A stretch of 64,000 bases of DNA from NCBI GenBank assembly GCA_948099385.1, contig CANUEZ040000193.1:3918501-3982500 (forward strand), read 5' to 3'. How positions within the stretch are numbered: position 1 is the first letter of the stretch; each line of letters opens with the position of its first letter. Positions 21,322 through 35,097 of the stretch are shown one piece after another. Under the pieces are notes generated by a model. The model was not told where the DNA came from, searched no databases, and worked only from the letters and a program-made list of their open reading frames with translations. Made by a program: the position numbers and the translations under genes. This DNA is from Fasciola hepatica (lineage: Eukaryota; Platyhelminthes; Trematoda; Plagiorchiida; Fasciolidae).

Positions 21322-24300
21322 ACCACTTGGATTGGTTTATTCCGTGCCAGTGTAGCCGTTTTACTAGCCGAAGCTTCCAAGGTAAAAGTAGTTGTCCATG
21401 TTGTGCACAAAGTAAGATAAACAGGTACATAGAAAATTACTGGAAATTTCATTCGCACGTCACTAAGTGGATAGAACCAAATCAGTGTGCTTTGTTTTTT
21501 GAATTGATGCAGACTTTTCCCAATACAGCCACCCACACGAAGCGAGCAGTTGAAAACATTGCTTCCAATCGGGTGCTAAACTTCGTAGCCAGAAGATGTT
21601 CGAGCTAACCCCTAATGGGTTCCCAAAACTGATGGGACCACGTAGGCATCCCAGAAAAGGAATATGCAAAAGACGCTCCATCACATCTGCAGCTAGAAAA
21701 ATTGAAATTCGCTACCCTAATGATCCAGTTTATGGATTCTCGTGCAACTGTGTCTAAATATTGTAATTGCCCGATGCAATCGTTCCCACTTCTTTTCTTA
21801 AAGTTAACAACCCGATTTCGCGCCTGTTCTTTTCTAAACTGCACCCGAATAGGGCTTTTGGTGTACATCTCCACTGAGTTTTGCATTAATTTGCTGAGGT
21901 TTAATCCACGTTCAAAGAAGTCGGTAAGTTCCTCATGGCAGATGGTATGAATTAGGATAATAAAGCCAGCAGATATTAAAGAAATCTAAAATAATTCTTA
22001 GCCTTTGTCGTTAATTTGCCACCGTTCAAGATCTTTGCACTGTGATACAAATGTTTTGTGCCAGATGTGCCTATCCTTTGACGATCAATAAGTACAAATG
22101 CGATTTGGGTTATCTCTCCGCTCTAAGGTTAAATAAAACACAATCAACTCTGTAAATTCAAAATGTCGAATACGGCATCAATCCAAAGATGTTTATGAGT
22201 GAATATGCACGTTAAAAGGCGGAGGTTCTCCTGAAATATTGGCCACTTCGATTACTGGTGATTTCTTTCAGCATTTAGGTCTGGATTTCGCTGCCTCAGG
22301 TAGAATATACCCAACAATCCCGCGCTCCACAACGTGTATTATGTTCATATCTATATTATAACGCGGAAAAGTCCCTAGCCGTATTCCCCCTGTATGGCAA
22401 ATAAATTTTCACCATCAGCATCGAATGTGGGCTGTTATATGGTCAGCGTCCTTCAGAATCTTGAAGTACCTATATGTTTTTATTAGTGCGAAGGAATATA
22501 ATCATGTAATGTGTATGTTCGCTTCATGTTAGGCAAAAATTCATGCTGCTTCTGAGAGCAATGTGATACCTGTAAAAAACTGATCACACGAACTTAAAAC
22601 GTTTTCCAGCGGCATGAACGCTGCTTTTTTCACAGTTTTGTCAACAGCGTCTCTGTAAATGTGGGTCTAGGTTTATTGAGGCTTATATCTTTTCCGGCTT
22701 AAATTAGTTGACAAATGTGTACTCGATGGAGTGGGTACGTCTTTGAATTCGTTGTGTGGGCTTATGTTTGATTAGCACTATAAAGAAGTCTTTCTACCAT
22801 CACGGAAACAAAAGTAGTGTCGGAAGTACCTCTCACGATTAGTCTTGCTTTCGGTTCAAATAAGCCGAATAGCTTTTTCCGCCGTGAAACTTAAATTAAC
22901 TACCAAATTGTTCATGAATCACGAAGTAAGTGTTCTTTTATTGTACGATTAGAACACACACTCTCTTAATGTTCCTTTTTGATAGATTTCTAACCTTCAT
23001 TTTTCCATCGTCACGGTAACCAGTGCCTGGCAAAGCCAACCTCCCAGCAAAGATGACAGCTAACGAAAACAGAACCACTTGACAGAAAAGTTAGAATTTC
23101 CATATTCCGACTTGTATGTTAAACGTTTTATCAAACCGAAAAACTCAGCGAGGAAAATATATTTCCTCCTGAATTTCAGTAGCTAAATTGAGTATTTGTG
23201 AGCAAACGTACTCAACTTTCGTATACGAAAATTGGGTAGAAAATGTGTTTGCACAGCTCGACTGATTTTATTTTATTGGCGAAATGCAACTTAAAATACC
23301 ATTAGTCAACAACTGAAATCTCCGATAGTAATGAAGATATCACCAGCATCACATACTATTTGGCAGAAATTAGACGTCCTTCGCAAATAGAAAACGGTAT
23401 AGAAAAAACGAAATCACAATGAATCAACTAGTTTATTATTTCGAACACTGAGGAGTTTGGTACTTGTTTTCGTTTCGCTTATTCACTTTAAACAGGAAGG
23501 TAATTCTTTGTGTGCTTCATTTATTAGTGATGGTCTGAACCCCGTTCATGAATGTAGTTGCTGCTCAAGGGGACAAAACCAGTACTTTGATCAGTGAGCT
23601 TCCCTTCTCAGTAAGACACTTTCGTGAAGTTTGCTCTGACGAACGGAGCAGATTATTGTGATAGTTCGGTCCACAATATCCGTATATTACTAAAATTTTT
23701 AATTGTATACTTTTTCGACGGAATCGACAAATCGATCCATTCCACCTCGGTTCCAGGAGGGTGGAATAGGGTGCAATCAAGGTGCTAATTTTTTGTAACA
23801 TTTTTGCGATCGTAACAAAATGATTGCGTTTAAAAACAAGATTGAGTTGAAATGGTTGAACCAACCTAATGTGCATTCTTACTGTTCTGTAAAGGAACAC
23901 AACCTTGTCAGGTTTGCCTTCATATTTAGAATATTCTGAACGGAGCAAGCTTTCCTGGTGCGATCCAGCTCACAGTAATCCAAATATTGAGATTTCTGTT
24001 ACTCGTTTCTGGTACAAGTTTTGTATTCCACTGGATCAATAGGTATTTTTCTCTAGTTCTTGAAATGTTTGTTCCAACGTTTGATTGGAGCATGCACAAC
24101 TAGGTTTAAAAATAAGATACAGGAAGTGCTTCTGTGGAAATTTAGAAAAGTGGCTGATTAACGGTACCCAAATTTTCACGTGGTTCGATTTTCTACTGAA
24201 TCGTAAAATCGGGGAAAGTTCAATAAAACTCAGAAGGGCTTGTCTGATTCGGATTCCTTTCGATTTCCAGGCCCTTCATGCATCTACTTACATTCTTAAC

Positions 24301-24552
24301 GCTATATTCTTTGGTCTCCTTATCCGCCGAACTAGTTTATCTTCAAATCAAAGCAGCCATTAAACAAATGTAATATTCTCACCGAAGGAAGCATCAATCA
24401 ACGATTCGTTATCTCTGCATGGCGCACATTCCTATTGCCCATGGTGGATTTCCCTCCAATTCAAACTTTATCCGAACCCTGTGGGTAATTCTTCCGGTTA
24501 AATAGTAGAATCGATTTAAATATTTTCGCTTTAAGCATTCGGACAAATCCAA

Positions 24553-24556
<4 letters not shown>
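21322..24556. other. Spacer, first part, no gene recognised
   Basis: This AT-rich DNA follows the last base that can be aligned to copy B. The longest frame is 23565-23948 (minus, 127 codons), close to what chance gives in this composition and with no recognised motif. A 14-base perfect palindrome lies at 23217-23230. Confidence 0.5.
23217..23230. other. Perfect 14-base palindrome
   Basis: TTTCGTATACGAAA. It shares its 12-base core TTCGTATACGAA with 33008-33021. Confidence 0.8.

Positions 24557-24583
<27 letters not shown>
24557..24583. repeat. AT dinucleotide microsatellite
   Basis: Uninterrupted alternating A and T for 27 bases, followed by GTATTTTGG. Confidence 0.95.
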
Positions 24584-27060
24584 GTATTTTGGAGAGACAA
24601 GTGTGTATAATTCTTATGCACATCTTTCATCAGCACTGAGAATTAATAATTCTGAAGGATGAAGCTCAGCTCAGAGAGGAAGGTGTGGATTCCGCAAAGC
24701 AATTCAATCTGGCCCAGTTCATCGGAGTTGCGAAAAAAGTGCCTTTGATCCACCCATGTTCTCCAAACCACAAAAGATCCCAACGAATGGAGTGATATGT
24801 TCACTCAGAAAGACAGACAATGCTTTGCGTCAGATGACGTTTTAAATAGTTCCTGAACGAGAAAAGTATTGTTCTCTGAAGCAATAACGTGAGGATCAAG
24901 CGAGTCTCATAAATGTTGCGTTACTTAGTGTACGTTCGTACAACATACATCGAGCAAGGTAGCTATCGTTCACTGAGCTCTTTTCCGACAAACGTGCTGA
25001 GATTTGAGACCCATGGAATACTGTATAGGGCGTTTCGTATAATTCTATCAAAGATTTGTCTCATTCGGCCCTCGAAATCTAACACCAGAAAGTTCAGAGT
25101 AAAATGATATAATAATGATTTTTAAACGAGTAGTACAGCGGAATCCTGCTAATCAATTCATTGAGTTCAGGGTATATGAAACCAAGAACAATAAAGTGCG
25201 ATACTGGAGAAGTCGGCGAAATTCAAGTGACGGTACTACCAAAGGCACAGTCCCATTCAACACGTAGTTATTATAAAAGTAAAAGTAAAAATGAAACACA
25301 ATTAATTTTACTTGGATGGGTAATAGGAAACCATAGAATATTCATGGACTTCCATAGGGATATTTTATTTTGTAATGCATTTGCGTGCACATAAGGGTCT
25401 CAAAGAACACAGTGTATTTGTAGTGAGCTGAATATATATTTTAAACGAATAAGGTGAGTGGAAGAAGTACATTAAACCAAATAGGTACTCAAAGCAAATG
25501 AAGCGCATCGAAAGAGGACTGAGAGCTCGTTTTGGGTGGTACTTTATGAATCAAGAAATGTGAACAGAACAACGAACGAAGATGATGCGACAGATCAAAA
25601 GTAAAGTGGATACGGGAAGACCACGTTTCCGAAACGTGATCTGAATCCGTCTCCTAACCGTGAGTGGGTTTCCTCGGCGTCGTCAGTCTAATCAAATGAT
25701 TTGTGCTTTGTCTGGCGAAAGGGTTTGGGCTTTCCGAAACTATTTAACTTATTGGATATAATTACCCGCAAAAAACGTTGCTCTTTTCAGGGTGCCTTTC
25801 ATATCACCACCCTGACAACTGCGATTTAATACTTCCCATAATAACAAGCCTAAGGAGCCTTTTGAACTAAACCTTGAAGTGTGAAAATTTTCGCCAATAT
25901 ATTAGTACCATTCACATTAGTGTTAGCCCACTGATTCTCGTCACTGACCCTGAATTGTGGAATGAGAACTGGAGAACCCGATGGATACGATTCAAATTTC
26001 TTCATTTCGGCAATTGTAGAACGCTTCAAGCTGGTCCCCATAATGCAAAATTATTATATTCCGCGATGCTTCGGCATGTTTAGTAGTTTCATAATCGTAG
26101 CTTTAAGCCGAAGTCAGCTCTTTCGTCGAGTCTGGTATACTTCCATTGCAGTTTTGGTTATCGTGTTTTAGGCAACTATGATGTTCGAATTCCCAGTGTT
26201 AGACAAATCCGTTTCCAAGATTTGGTTCCCAGGAGCATTAAGACCGCTTTTTTTAACAGAGCGAACGCAATCAATGCTTACTCCATAAACCTATGTCCGA
26301 CTTATTCGCATGAGAATATGCAATTCCCTCATCTGCTGGAATGTTGAATTCTTTATAATTCCCAGCTTGCAGAACCTCATGATGCAATCACTACAGTGGC
26401 AGCGAATTTTATGAATTTATTGAAGTACGAATTATTCTGGATTTCTATGAAACAAACCAAAAGTTGTCATTTTAGTGAAATATATATGAAATGGATACAA
26501 ATAGCCCAGTTTACGACCGTCGTTTTCTCAAAAGCTATGCCGTAATGTGTTTAAGAACCGATTATCGGTAAACACGAAACAAAAAATCATGGGAATAAGG
26601 TAACCTCAAACATCCTTTATTTTATTCTCAACTGTCATTAGAGATAGGAATTTCATCGTATTGCTCTGAATTCCCTAAGCTGCAATGGATTTACAATATG
26701 TTTTACATCGGCAAGCTGATATCGAATGAAGTTTGACATATGTGTGATGTACGAGAATGTGTGTAAATGTGACAAAATAGTAATGTTCGACACTTAACTA
26801 ATTTTTGACATATAAAATTTGGGCTGATTTAACGAACTAATCACTTTCGCTCAGTTTGGTTTCCCACGAATGATCATAGTAAAACAACTCAAAAAAGAAG
26901 AAGAAAATAATATGATGAAAATCATATCCTCGGATTCCACTATCAAGCTAAAGCAATCACATTTGTCTGATGGCAAACTGAAATGAAAAGCATATTACCG
27001 GAACAATGAGCCCATATCACATACATGATATTTGGTCCCCTTGCACCTTTTGAGCCGGGA
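24584..27060. other. Spacer, second part, no gene recognised
   Basis: Non-coding AT-rich sequence. Only short frames occur (60-80 codons), with no family resemblance. Confidence 0.5.
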
Positions 27061-27143
27061 TGTGAACTGCGCGACCTGGAATCGAATCGGCAGCTACGTT
27101 GCATACCAGGCAGATACTCTTCTAGCTAGGCTAAGGTACGACC
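27061..27143 (-). repeat. tRNA-derived SINE-like relic
   Basis: Read on the minus strand from 27143, the sequence has TTAGCCTAGCTAGAAGAG, close to a tRNA D-arm with a pol III A box (27117-27134 on the plus strand). It then has CTGCCTGGTATGCAAC in the anticodon-arm position and GATTCGATTCC at 27078-27088, close to the B box consensus GGTTCGANNCC. A-to-B spacing is normal for a tRNA. The T stem does not pair properly and the acceptor stem is not evident, so it is a tRNA pseudogene or the head of a SINE rather than a working tRNA. Confidence 0.65.
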
Positions 27144-30100
27144 AATAAAGTGTGAACTGTGCAAATGAATTACGTGCAACAAATACCATGATGTCTCATT
27201 AATAAATAACTACTAAGTACTGTAATATGATCACATTGGTGATAACTATTCGGAATACACAAAGGTGTTCCCTCTGTTGCACCACGTGTTCGTGAGACGC
27301 ATTTGGTATCAGTGTCAAGGCTATGGTGCACAGCTATCCCAATTCTCGTTTGATACGATAGAAGAGCGTAACCCAAATAGCGACTTATCATATTCTCCCA
27401 AAGTGTTTTCTTGTGCCTTCAGTTCGATCCACTAATCAAGTAATGGTGGTTTCATTTATCCCAATAAGTTGAACTCTATTAACCTTATGGAATACGTAGG
27501 AAAATCGAGGCACTTAGATATCTCATACCGATGCCCACAGTGACAATAGAAGTTTACAACTTGATGAGGGTCTTGGAGTGCAGCATCGCACGAGGACTTT
27601 GGGCTTGAGCTTGATATTTACCCGGAAAAAGGACGGAGATGTTCATCTCCAGCAACTAGATATCCAAACAAAATTCCGGTAACATAAATCTATCCAAAGT
27701 AATGGCTATTCCACGGCTAGTTGGTTCATAGATCGGGGTTGATCGGTAATCCTTAGGGTACGAAAATACAGAAGATGAACAGGTTCGTCTCATGACCACC
27801 AGAATGCAGAGTTCCAACAACGTATCGATGATTTGTCGACTGTCAATTTTCGATTTTTTATAGGACGAATGTGTTTGTTCTACAGGCTCAATCCTGTGCA
27901 AAACTGACAGTAAGTTGAAGTCCTGAGGGAAATTGTTAATTCATTTTACATGAATCTCCATCTGAAAACGCCATGTTTCATAAGAAACGGGCGCAAACGG
28001 TTATCAATATTTTAAGAATAACATGCGTGAGCCGGAAGAGCTTCAAAGCGCGTTCGATTGTGCCGGAATGTGAAGTACATCAAACAGGGTCCTTGTTGAC
28101 TTTTGGTTGTGTTCAGATAATACACAGGGGATGTTTATTTACTCAGTGATAGCATCATTTATCAAGGAGTCTCTTACAAATCCCTCAGAATGAACAGCTG
28201 AGTTTGGTTTGCAGAATTTCGAAAATCGTAGTAAACAGAGTCGTTTCTCGTGTATGTGCACATGAGTCTCCGAAAAACCGATGTCTAAAACGTTTGAGGT
28301 AACATCTGAGGCGCCCTGCCTACCATTTATATACATGTGTTTGAGTCAAACAATTCTGGGATCAAAATACTAGTCTATCCGATTTCAGAGGATGCATTTT
28401 GAAAAATCCCAGAATATTTCGCCACCGAAACTTCAATAATCACGCACATTTTATTGGCTAGATTTGCACAAGAAGTGTCGTGTCCTTGACGTCTAGACCA
28501 GCTGAATTTTCGTTCAACCTGTCAAACTGCTTTTTTAGTTGAAGAGACCTATACTATGAAACCTAAGGAACTAAGTCTTGTTGCTCCGCTATCGTATCAC
28601 AAAATCACTGTTGTAATGTCAAGAAGGCATGTGGTATTATCTGAGTGCACGTTTTCCGGGTATAACGTGTGCGCATGAGTTCGTGCTCGAGGCCAACAAT
28701 CTACCAAATTAAGATCAATACAACACCGATCCGGTGCATTTCACCCCGGCACAAACATCGTCGGGACCGATCAGATAATCAGCTTAGCAAAAATGTTTGC
28801 TCTTGAAACAGAAGCTTGAACGATCGAGAAGTATTGCTTGTTCTACAAAGGGCTGCCCCCAGACCAGGTTCAGATGTGATTGTCGGTGCTGCGTGTGTTT
28901 TGAACATAAAACCACAGAAACCTTCACTACCAACTTATTTTATCAGAACGAAATCCATTTCCATATCTTTTCTGCTCTGTTGTCTCTGATTTACAACTAA
29001 GGTTTATTTGCCTTTTGAATTTGGCGCCACCAGCAAACATGACTCTATTGTAAATCCCTGAAGCAGTTTGGCCTGAACTGAGCTATTCACCGGATCATTT
29101 TTACACGCATGTATTCTCTGTTCGATGTTGTCACTTACCGAGACAATGCAGCGTGCTTCTGTTCGAAGATGCATGATAGAACGGCTCTAATAAACCACTC
29201 CGATAACAGGCAGTATCATTTCAATATCAGTACCCATTTTCATAAATAAACAGTGTTATAACAATTTTAACAGATACGAGGTTGAAAATCCGGAGATCGA
29301 ATCCTTTATTATTCTTAAGCTGACTTGATGGCTTCTTTGCAAGTTGAAAACATAGCCACGGCGAAAACCACCTCACGATGCAATCATTTCCACTCAGATT
29401 TCTTTGTTGATCACTTGAAATCTATAGCGTTTTTATCATTCACCGTCTCATCACGATTTATGGGCTCTTCTGTGTGTCCAATATGTATGGTGTGAAGGTG
29501 ACTATGAAACCAACTACTTTGCCAGATGTGATTTAACAATGAAAATGTACAGGTTGCGCCACAGTTAGCCATGTGAACACACAACTTTTGCAAAAATCAG
29601 TATTATCGACTGAAAGCAAACTACAAACGGTTCCAGTGAAACTCCGGTGACTACCTAGAAAGCCTGTGGTATTCGTATATAAATATTCAAGTATTTTATT
29701 GAAACCTGTCAAAACCTGTGCGAATATGATCGTTTATTACCAGAGTTTTAGGAAAAGCATTTAAAGGATTGTAAGTGTCCGCAATTTGTTCGAGGGAGTT
29801 TTCTGTGATAAAAGCAGTAAACACCAGAACAATTATTTCGCACGGACGGGTGGCTCTGTAAAGAAGTACCACTTTTCACAAAGGCATTCGGTTGAAGAAC
29901 TCGCTAGGGAGAGGATGTTTCCGGTCATCAAAATGACAGATTTCTGAAACAGTGATTTATCACCACGAGTGTGAGAAGTGCAGTCATAATCAATAATTTG
30001 CATACTGTATGCTCGATCAGCTCGCTGCTTCTCCGCATGAGCTTATTGCAGGTGAAACATTTTTCCATTGTCTGTCTAACATGACAATGGACTATAATGC

Positions 30101-33100
30101 AAGCACAATAAGTGAATACTCCGTGTTTGCATTGATCGTAAACGTTCGATTTGTTGGATCTTTCCGAATCAAATAAATCATTTTTCCAACTTTTCTTAGA
30201 CAGGTGTTGCCAAACTTAGAAAAATAAATTTTTTTTCCGAAATCATTTCCTCCCGATTGTGTTGTGGTACATCACAACACACTTTAAAAGCTACCTCCGC
30301 GGATGAAATTCCCAATTTCATTTCGACTTCGTGACACCAGTTTTGAAAGTCGCATGGGTGATTGCTGTTCAAAATCCATTACTCTCTTCTCTGCGCTGTA
30401 AAGTTTTAACTCAAACAAAAACATTTAGCCACTTCATTACAGAGGAGAGAGTTGGTTTTGTGTAAGCCTAATAAACATTCGTTTTGATTGTATTGTTCTC
30501 CTTCTTCGTGTCATTGACAGAAACGCACTTATATTCAATCGTGTAGGAAAAGGTGATTCAAAAAGATGTCACTGATAAAAAAGACACATATTCGATTTGG
30601 ATGGTGATGTTAGCCTCAATCGAATGAAAATAGCAGCCAGGAAAACCTTTATATTCATACTTGGGTAAGATATGATAAAAAACACCCATGCAATTTTCCA
30701 AACACGGATGGAGACATGTCAGCTTCCTAATATGTCAACTGATCCAAGGACAGCACCATAGGAGAAAAGAAATTAAACTGAAATTTATTACCACGAAAAT
30801 ACACGAATTGTGTTGTGAATCGTTATACTTCCAATGTACTTTGAACAAACTGCGGTGATAACTAGTGGGTCTATGAATATGCCCACTGCAAAATCGACTC
30901 TTCACTGGAAGTTATCTTTATTGGGGGAACACACATTTGTAACCTCAATGTTAAGTAAATAAAATTATTCAAAAGTTTCTCAATACCAGTCACATTATCG
31001 TGAAACGTTTTAGTCTTGACATTGATCGTATGGAGAGAATCAAAATGTATTACCAATGGGCCTGTGGTTGCAACGCAGACTAATTGTTCTCTGGAGCAAT
31101 TTAGCGCCCATGACGCAAATCAACAATAATTTTTCTCCTAAACAGCAGGATCACATAATATTCAACAAATGTGGTAGCATTATTTCGCTGACGCAAAAAT
31201 CATCGAATTTTGGACAGACAGATCTGATTCAGCTAGCATGTATTCATTCGTTCCCGAAAATAAAAGTAACCGATCGAACTCTAATAACTGTAGGGACTGC
31301 CTATAATCTAAGCTAATCAGTTCCGCTTTTCTAAGCTTCAGTGCTACTTTTCAAAGTAGCTATATTACCACATTTCCACTGATGAAGTCACTTCAGAAAG
31401 AAAGCGACAATGTTTCAGCCTTTTTTCGGTAAGCTGAATGAATTTAAACAACTCCGACGCTAACTGTGACATGAATACACTTAAAGAAGGCAGAAAACCA
31501 TGACTTTCAGATAAATTTCAATATGAAAAATGATGAATTCTCGTCTCAGCCGAAATCATATCCTAGTCTCACAAATATTCCGATATGCAATTTCCAATAT
31601 GTGGGAAGTTAAACTGTAATTTATTTGAAATGACACCGAAAACATTCAGATGAAACATTGTCATCCGAATTATTGCATTTCAAACACACCAAAATCGAAC
31701 ATGGCAAATAAGTAAAGCCATGAACCATGGTGTTAAATGAAACATTCTCACAATTTCACTGGATGTGAAGAGCATTGCGGGCTGATGAAGTTAGATCAAC
31801 AAATAATGTGACTCAGCTACATTCGTCAAACTGTTGTTTAATTAGTGCAAAAAGAAAGTAGAAAGTGATGTTGATGAATATACCGCAAATTATTTTGCAT
31901 TCCATTCAGTGGGAATGCACATGGAACAATGAATTTCACGGACAGATGATAAAAAACATCACACGGGTTCATTGAGGAAAACGCTAACCACAATGGAAGA
32001 ATCTGAAACTATTTATTATGGAATCTAGTTCCCTACGGAGGAAAACATTCAATGGCGAAGTTGTCAAGTAGTCTATGAACATTTGAAGTTTCCGATAACA
32101 TGTAGTTTCTAACTTAAATGAGGTGGACAAATAAATAAGTGTAGGATGATCTTAAACCATTGAGAGTTAAGTGATGCATGTGCTCGTGCTAGAATATGTA
32201 TATCTCATAAGACGACGCCTCTCACCTGATTTCTACGGTAAGCATTGAGTTAATCCAAATTTTGGCTGAAGTTCGAACCCACACTAGGAATAGTGCTATT
32301 CTGTGGTGAAACAATATTATCAGATAGAATAAACAGCTTCATTAGATCAGAATTTATTAGTAAGTGACACTGGCCACAGGGAACCTACAGGATTGCTGAA
32401 TGATAAGTTGCTTCATTATAAATAACCTGGACAACGCTTCAATACATTCACTAAGGAATTGTTATAACAAGCATACATGACCTTGCATTGTGAATTATAT
32501 TACACAGATATCGCGATATTTTTTATATAGTATGGGTTATCTGTATATATTTATATTCATTATGATTAAGAACACATAACATAATACTAAACTCCATATA
32601 AAAGGACATTCTATAATCCATTTCTCGGACGTAGTCAGAACTGCCCTCAGTTGAGCGAAATAATAGATTAAAAGGAGTTCTTGGTTGAAATAACCTCGCT
32701 GATGAGTAAACAAAAATGTGATCACTTTGTGTAAACCCAAAACAAAATTTCATAAGTCACCCTGCAATTCAACTCGCTTTGAAACTTTCCTACTAAAACC
32801 GATCACTGCTTCAAATGTGGCTTGTGGTGAACATCGATTATAAAGAAAGACAAATTTTTGAATTGTTTTAGGTTAGACATGTTTGGATTTTCATCCGAAG
32901 ATGTGATCATTGTAAATAAAACGCTAGACTAGTTCTAAGGTGGAAACATATTCAGCCCATTCAAATGCAAATATCCTGATACAAACAGATTCAACAGAAG
33001 TCATCAACTTCGTATACGAAGAATGGAATCACCCAATTATTTTTGATTATAATATTTCACTTAGATACATCAAATATTAGTTTCCAGTTCACTGATTGCG

Positions 33101-34400
33101 GAATTCGATACATTGATGGGCCGTTGCATTTTGTTGGTCATGAGGTTAAACAACAGACTCTCCGTAATGGATTTATCTGCAAGTTGATATTCAACTCGGA
33201 GGAGTTAATGAATGTCTGTCTTGGTCAGTTCAGTACATTTACAGGCCAAATGTAAACTGTAAGGACATTGAAGAACAGATGGTCGACATTTTCGTTCGTT
33301 TTACTACATCCAAGCCGAAAATCATAGAATAAATCGGGTAATAGAATCAACGTACATGGAGTTTCATATCGCTCAGCCTATGAAAAAGTATTTTCTTCCT
33401 ACCAACATTCATCGCATATTGGTTTCTACCGACGTTTTCAACAAATTGATGCTGGTTGTGACTTGAGTCATCCTGCAATTAAATCACCATTTGCGCATCA
33501 GTAGTAAGAGATTGAGGGAGTGGATTGGCGATTAAAACCAGAATCGATGATGTGTACAATTGGAGTAGTGAATGCATACTATCGGACACAGTAGATGATG
33601 AAGATGCACCAGAAATCCATGAAGAAGGCGTTTTTGTAAACTTTCACAGGTCATTACGAAACAAAGTGAATCTGAGCTTCGGATGACGTGAAACTGGGTA
33701 ATTGCTCCCAGCAAAGTTGATAACGTCTTGCAAACACAAGAGATATCCTAAACCATGGCTTATGTTGCCTTTGTTGAATCATTCAGTATGACCAACGAAG
33801 AGGCTCAGAACGTTCACATACATTTGAAGGGTTTGCGGAAATTGTGCTGTTGTCCATTCCTACGTGACGCTTTTTTACACTTGCCTGACCATGATCCTTT
33901 TTCTTGTAAAACTCCTAACAATCGCTCATACTAGACTATATTTGAACGTTGCTTAAAGTTGTTTTCCCATCATTGCAGAATAAACGGAAATTATCCACTC
34001 CTGTTTGTATCATCAAATGCGAATATGGAAAATAATTTCATATTCAATTTACCTATTCCGGATCACAATTTTGTCGGCGAAATTATGGGTTGGGTTGGAA
34101 ATCTTACAAAGGTGGTCAGCTGAACATTTTTCCACTTTCAGTGTTGGAATTTATCCAAACCATTTGCTTTCACAGTAATTGTATTTGATGAGTTCATGTA
34201 CTTTCGCCATGGGCCGCTTGAACTCCCATCTTCCAACGTGTGTTCATACCAACAGATGTAACCAATACCTTGTGATTGAGATTTTTACTCAACTGTTGCA
34301 CTGTCGTGTAAAATTCGTACAAAATTAAGTATTCTACGTTTGTTCCTATCGTTGGTCGATCTTATTTAGACCACTCTTGAAGATGCGTTCACCGACAATA
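27144..34400. other. Spacer, third part, no gene recognised
   Basis: Long non-coding stretch. The longest frames are below about 90 codons. A perfect 14-base palindrome lies at 33008-33021. Nothing else could be supported. Confidence 0.5.
33008..33021. other. Perfect 14-base palindrome
   Basis: CTTCGTATACGAAG. Same core as 23217-23230, and related to the imperfect palindrome at 42755-42775. Confidence 0.8.
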
Positions 34401-35097
34401 ATTGGTAGATCCTGCTGATGTCAGGACCGGGTTCATGATTATGCCAACAGATCGCGCCTGAATTTGGATGGTTAGAGTGTCACACTTCAAAAGGCCGTGT
34501 TATAACCAAAGATATAGCGACAGTAGTCCGAATTGTATGGCATCGTGAATAAGAATCATGTCCTAGTAAGTATTCGCCCAAAAAACGAATTATTCTAAGG
34601 AGAAAGTTTTAGTTTCTTTATGTAGATGTAAATGTAAATTGTGACTTTGTCCTCCTGACGAGGAGGAGGATCACTATTTTTTAAATTTCCCCATCCAAAC
34701 CGTGGAAATCAATGAACAAAATCGAAAAGACCATTCCGGAATCAAATTGATTATTTTGCCCCGGTTTATGATATTAGTTTGAATTACTCGCCCACCGGGT
34801 TCAGTGAGCTCTAATCTTTTGGCCCAGAACTATCGGGGTCCGGAAGCATTGGTGATATAGATTCATTTGATTAGGGTGATAGGATGGTAAGATCCTAAGG
34901 TTTATTTCGACGATCTTCATGGAACACCTGCGTGTTGGATCCCGGCTGGCAACCTCGATCGCTCCAGTCCGCAATACGAAACCAGAAGTCGACAATACAG
35001 CACGCCAAAATTACACTGTTATAAATGGAACAAAATGAAATATTTCTCAAACAGAGCTTTCATTTATGCTCAGGCATCGTTTCGCTGACCGGGTTCA
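34401..35097. other. GC-richer tract, possible LTR-like relic on the minus strand
   Basis: Parts of this tract, for example 34921-34980, are clearly richer in G and C than the surroundings. On the minus strand a TTTATAA-like motif near 35020 is followed about 115 bases later by AATAAA (34901-34906), a promoter to polyadenylation spacing seen in LTRs. The ten-base word ACCGGGTTCA occurs three times (34426, 34794, 35088). No paired LTR or primer-binding site was found, so this is only a possibility. Confidence 0.25.
34650..34667. other. Perfect hairpin
   Basis: Arms TCCTCCT and AGGAGGA (7 bases) enclose a GACG loop. No function assigned. Confidence 0.6.

Noticed and set aside
23565..23948. 127-codon minus-strand frame in the spacer
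   Set aside because: Chance length and no recognised motif.
32270..32282. GTTCGAACC, a perfect pol III B-box-like word
   Set aside because: No A box or cloverleaf pairing upstream.
32699..32706. CTGATGAG, the hammerhead ribozyme core word, also at 40183-40190 (fluke SINEs can carry hammerheads)
   Set aside because: No GAAA partner and no stem II or III pairing at the right distance in either place.
33008..33021. Resemblance of CTTCGTATACGAAG to half of a loxP-type site
   Set aside because: Real loxP has two 13-base arms and an asymmetric 8-base spacer. Here there is only a short continuous palindrome and no recombinase gene.
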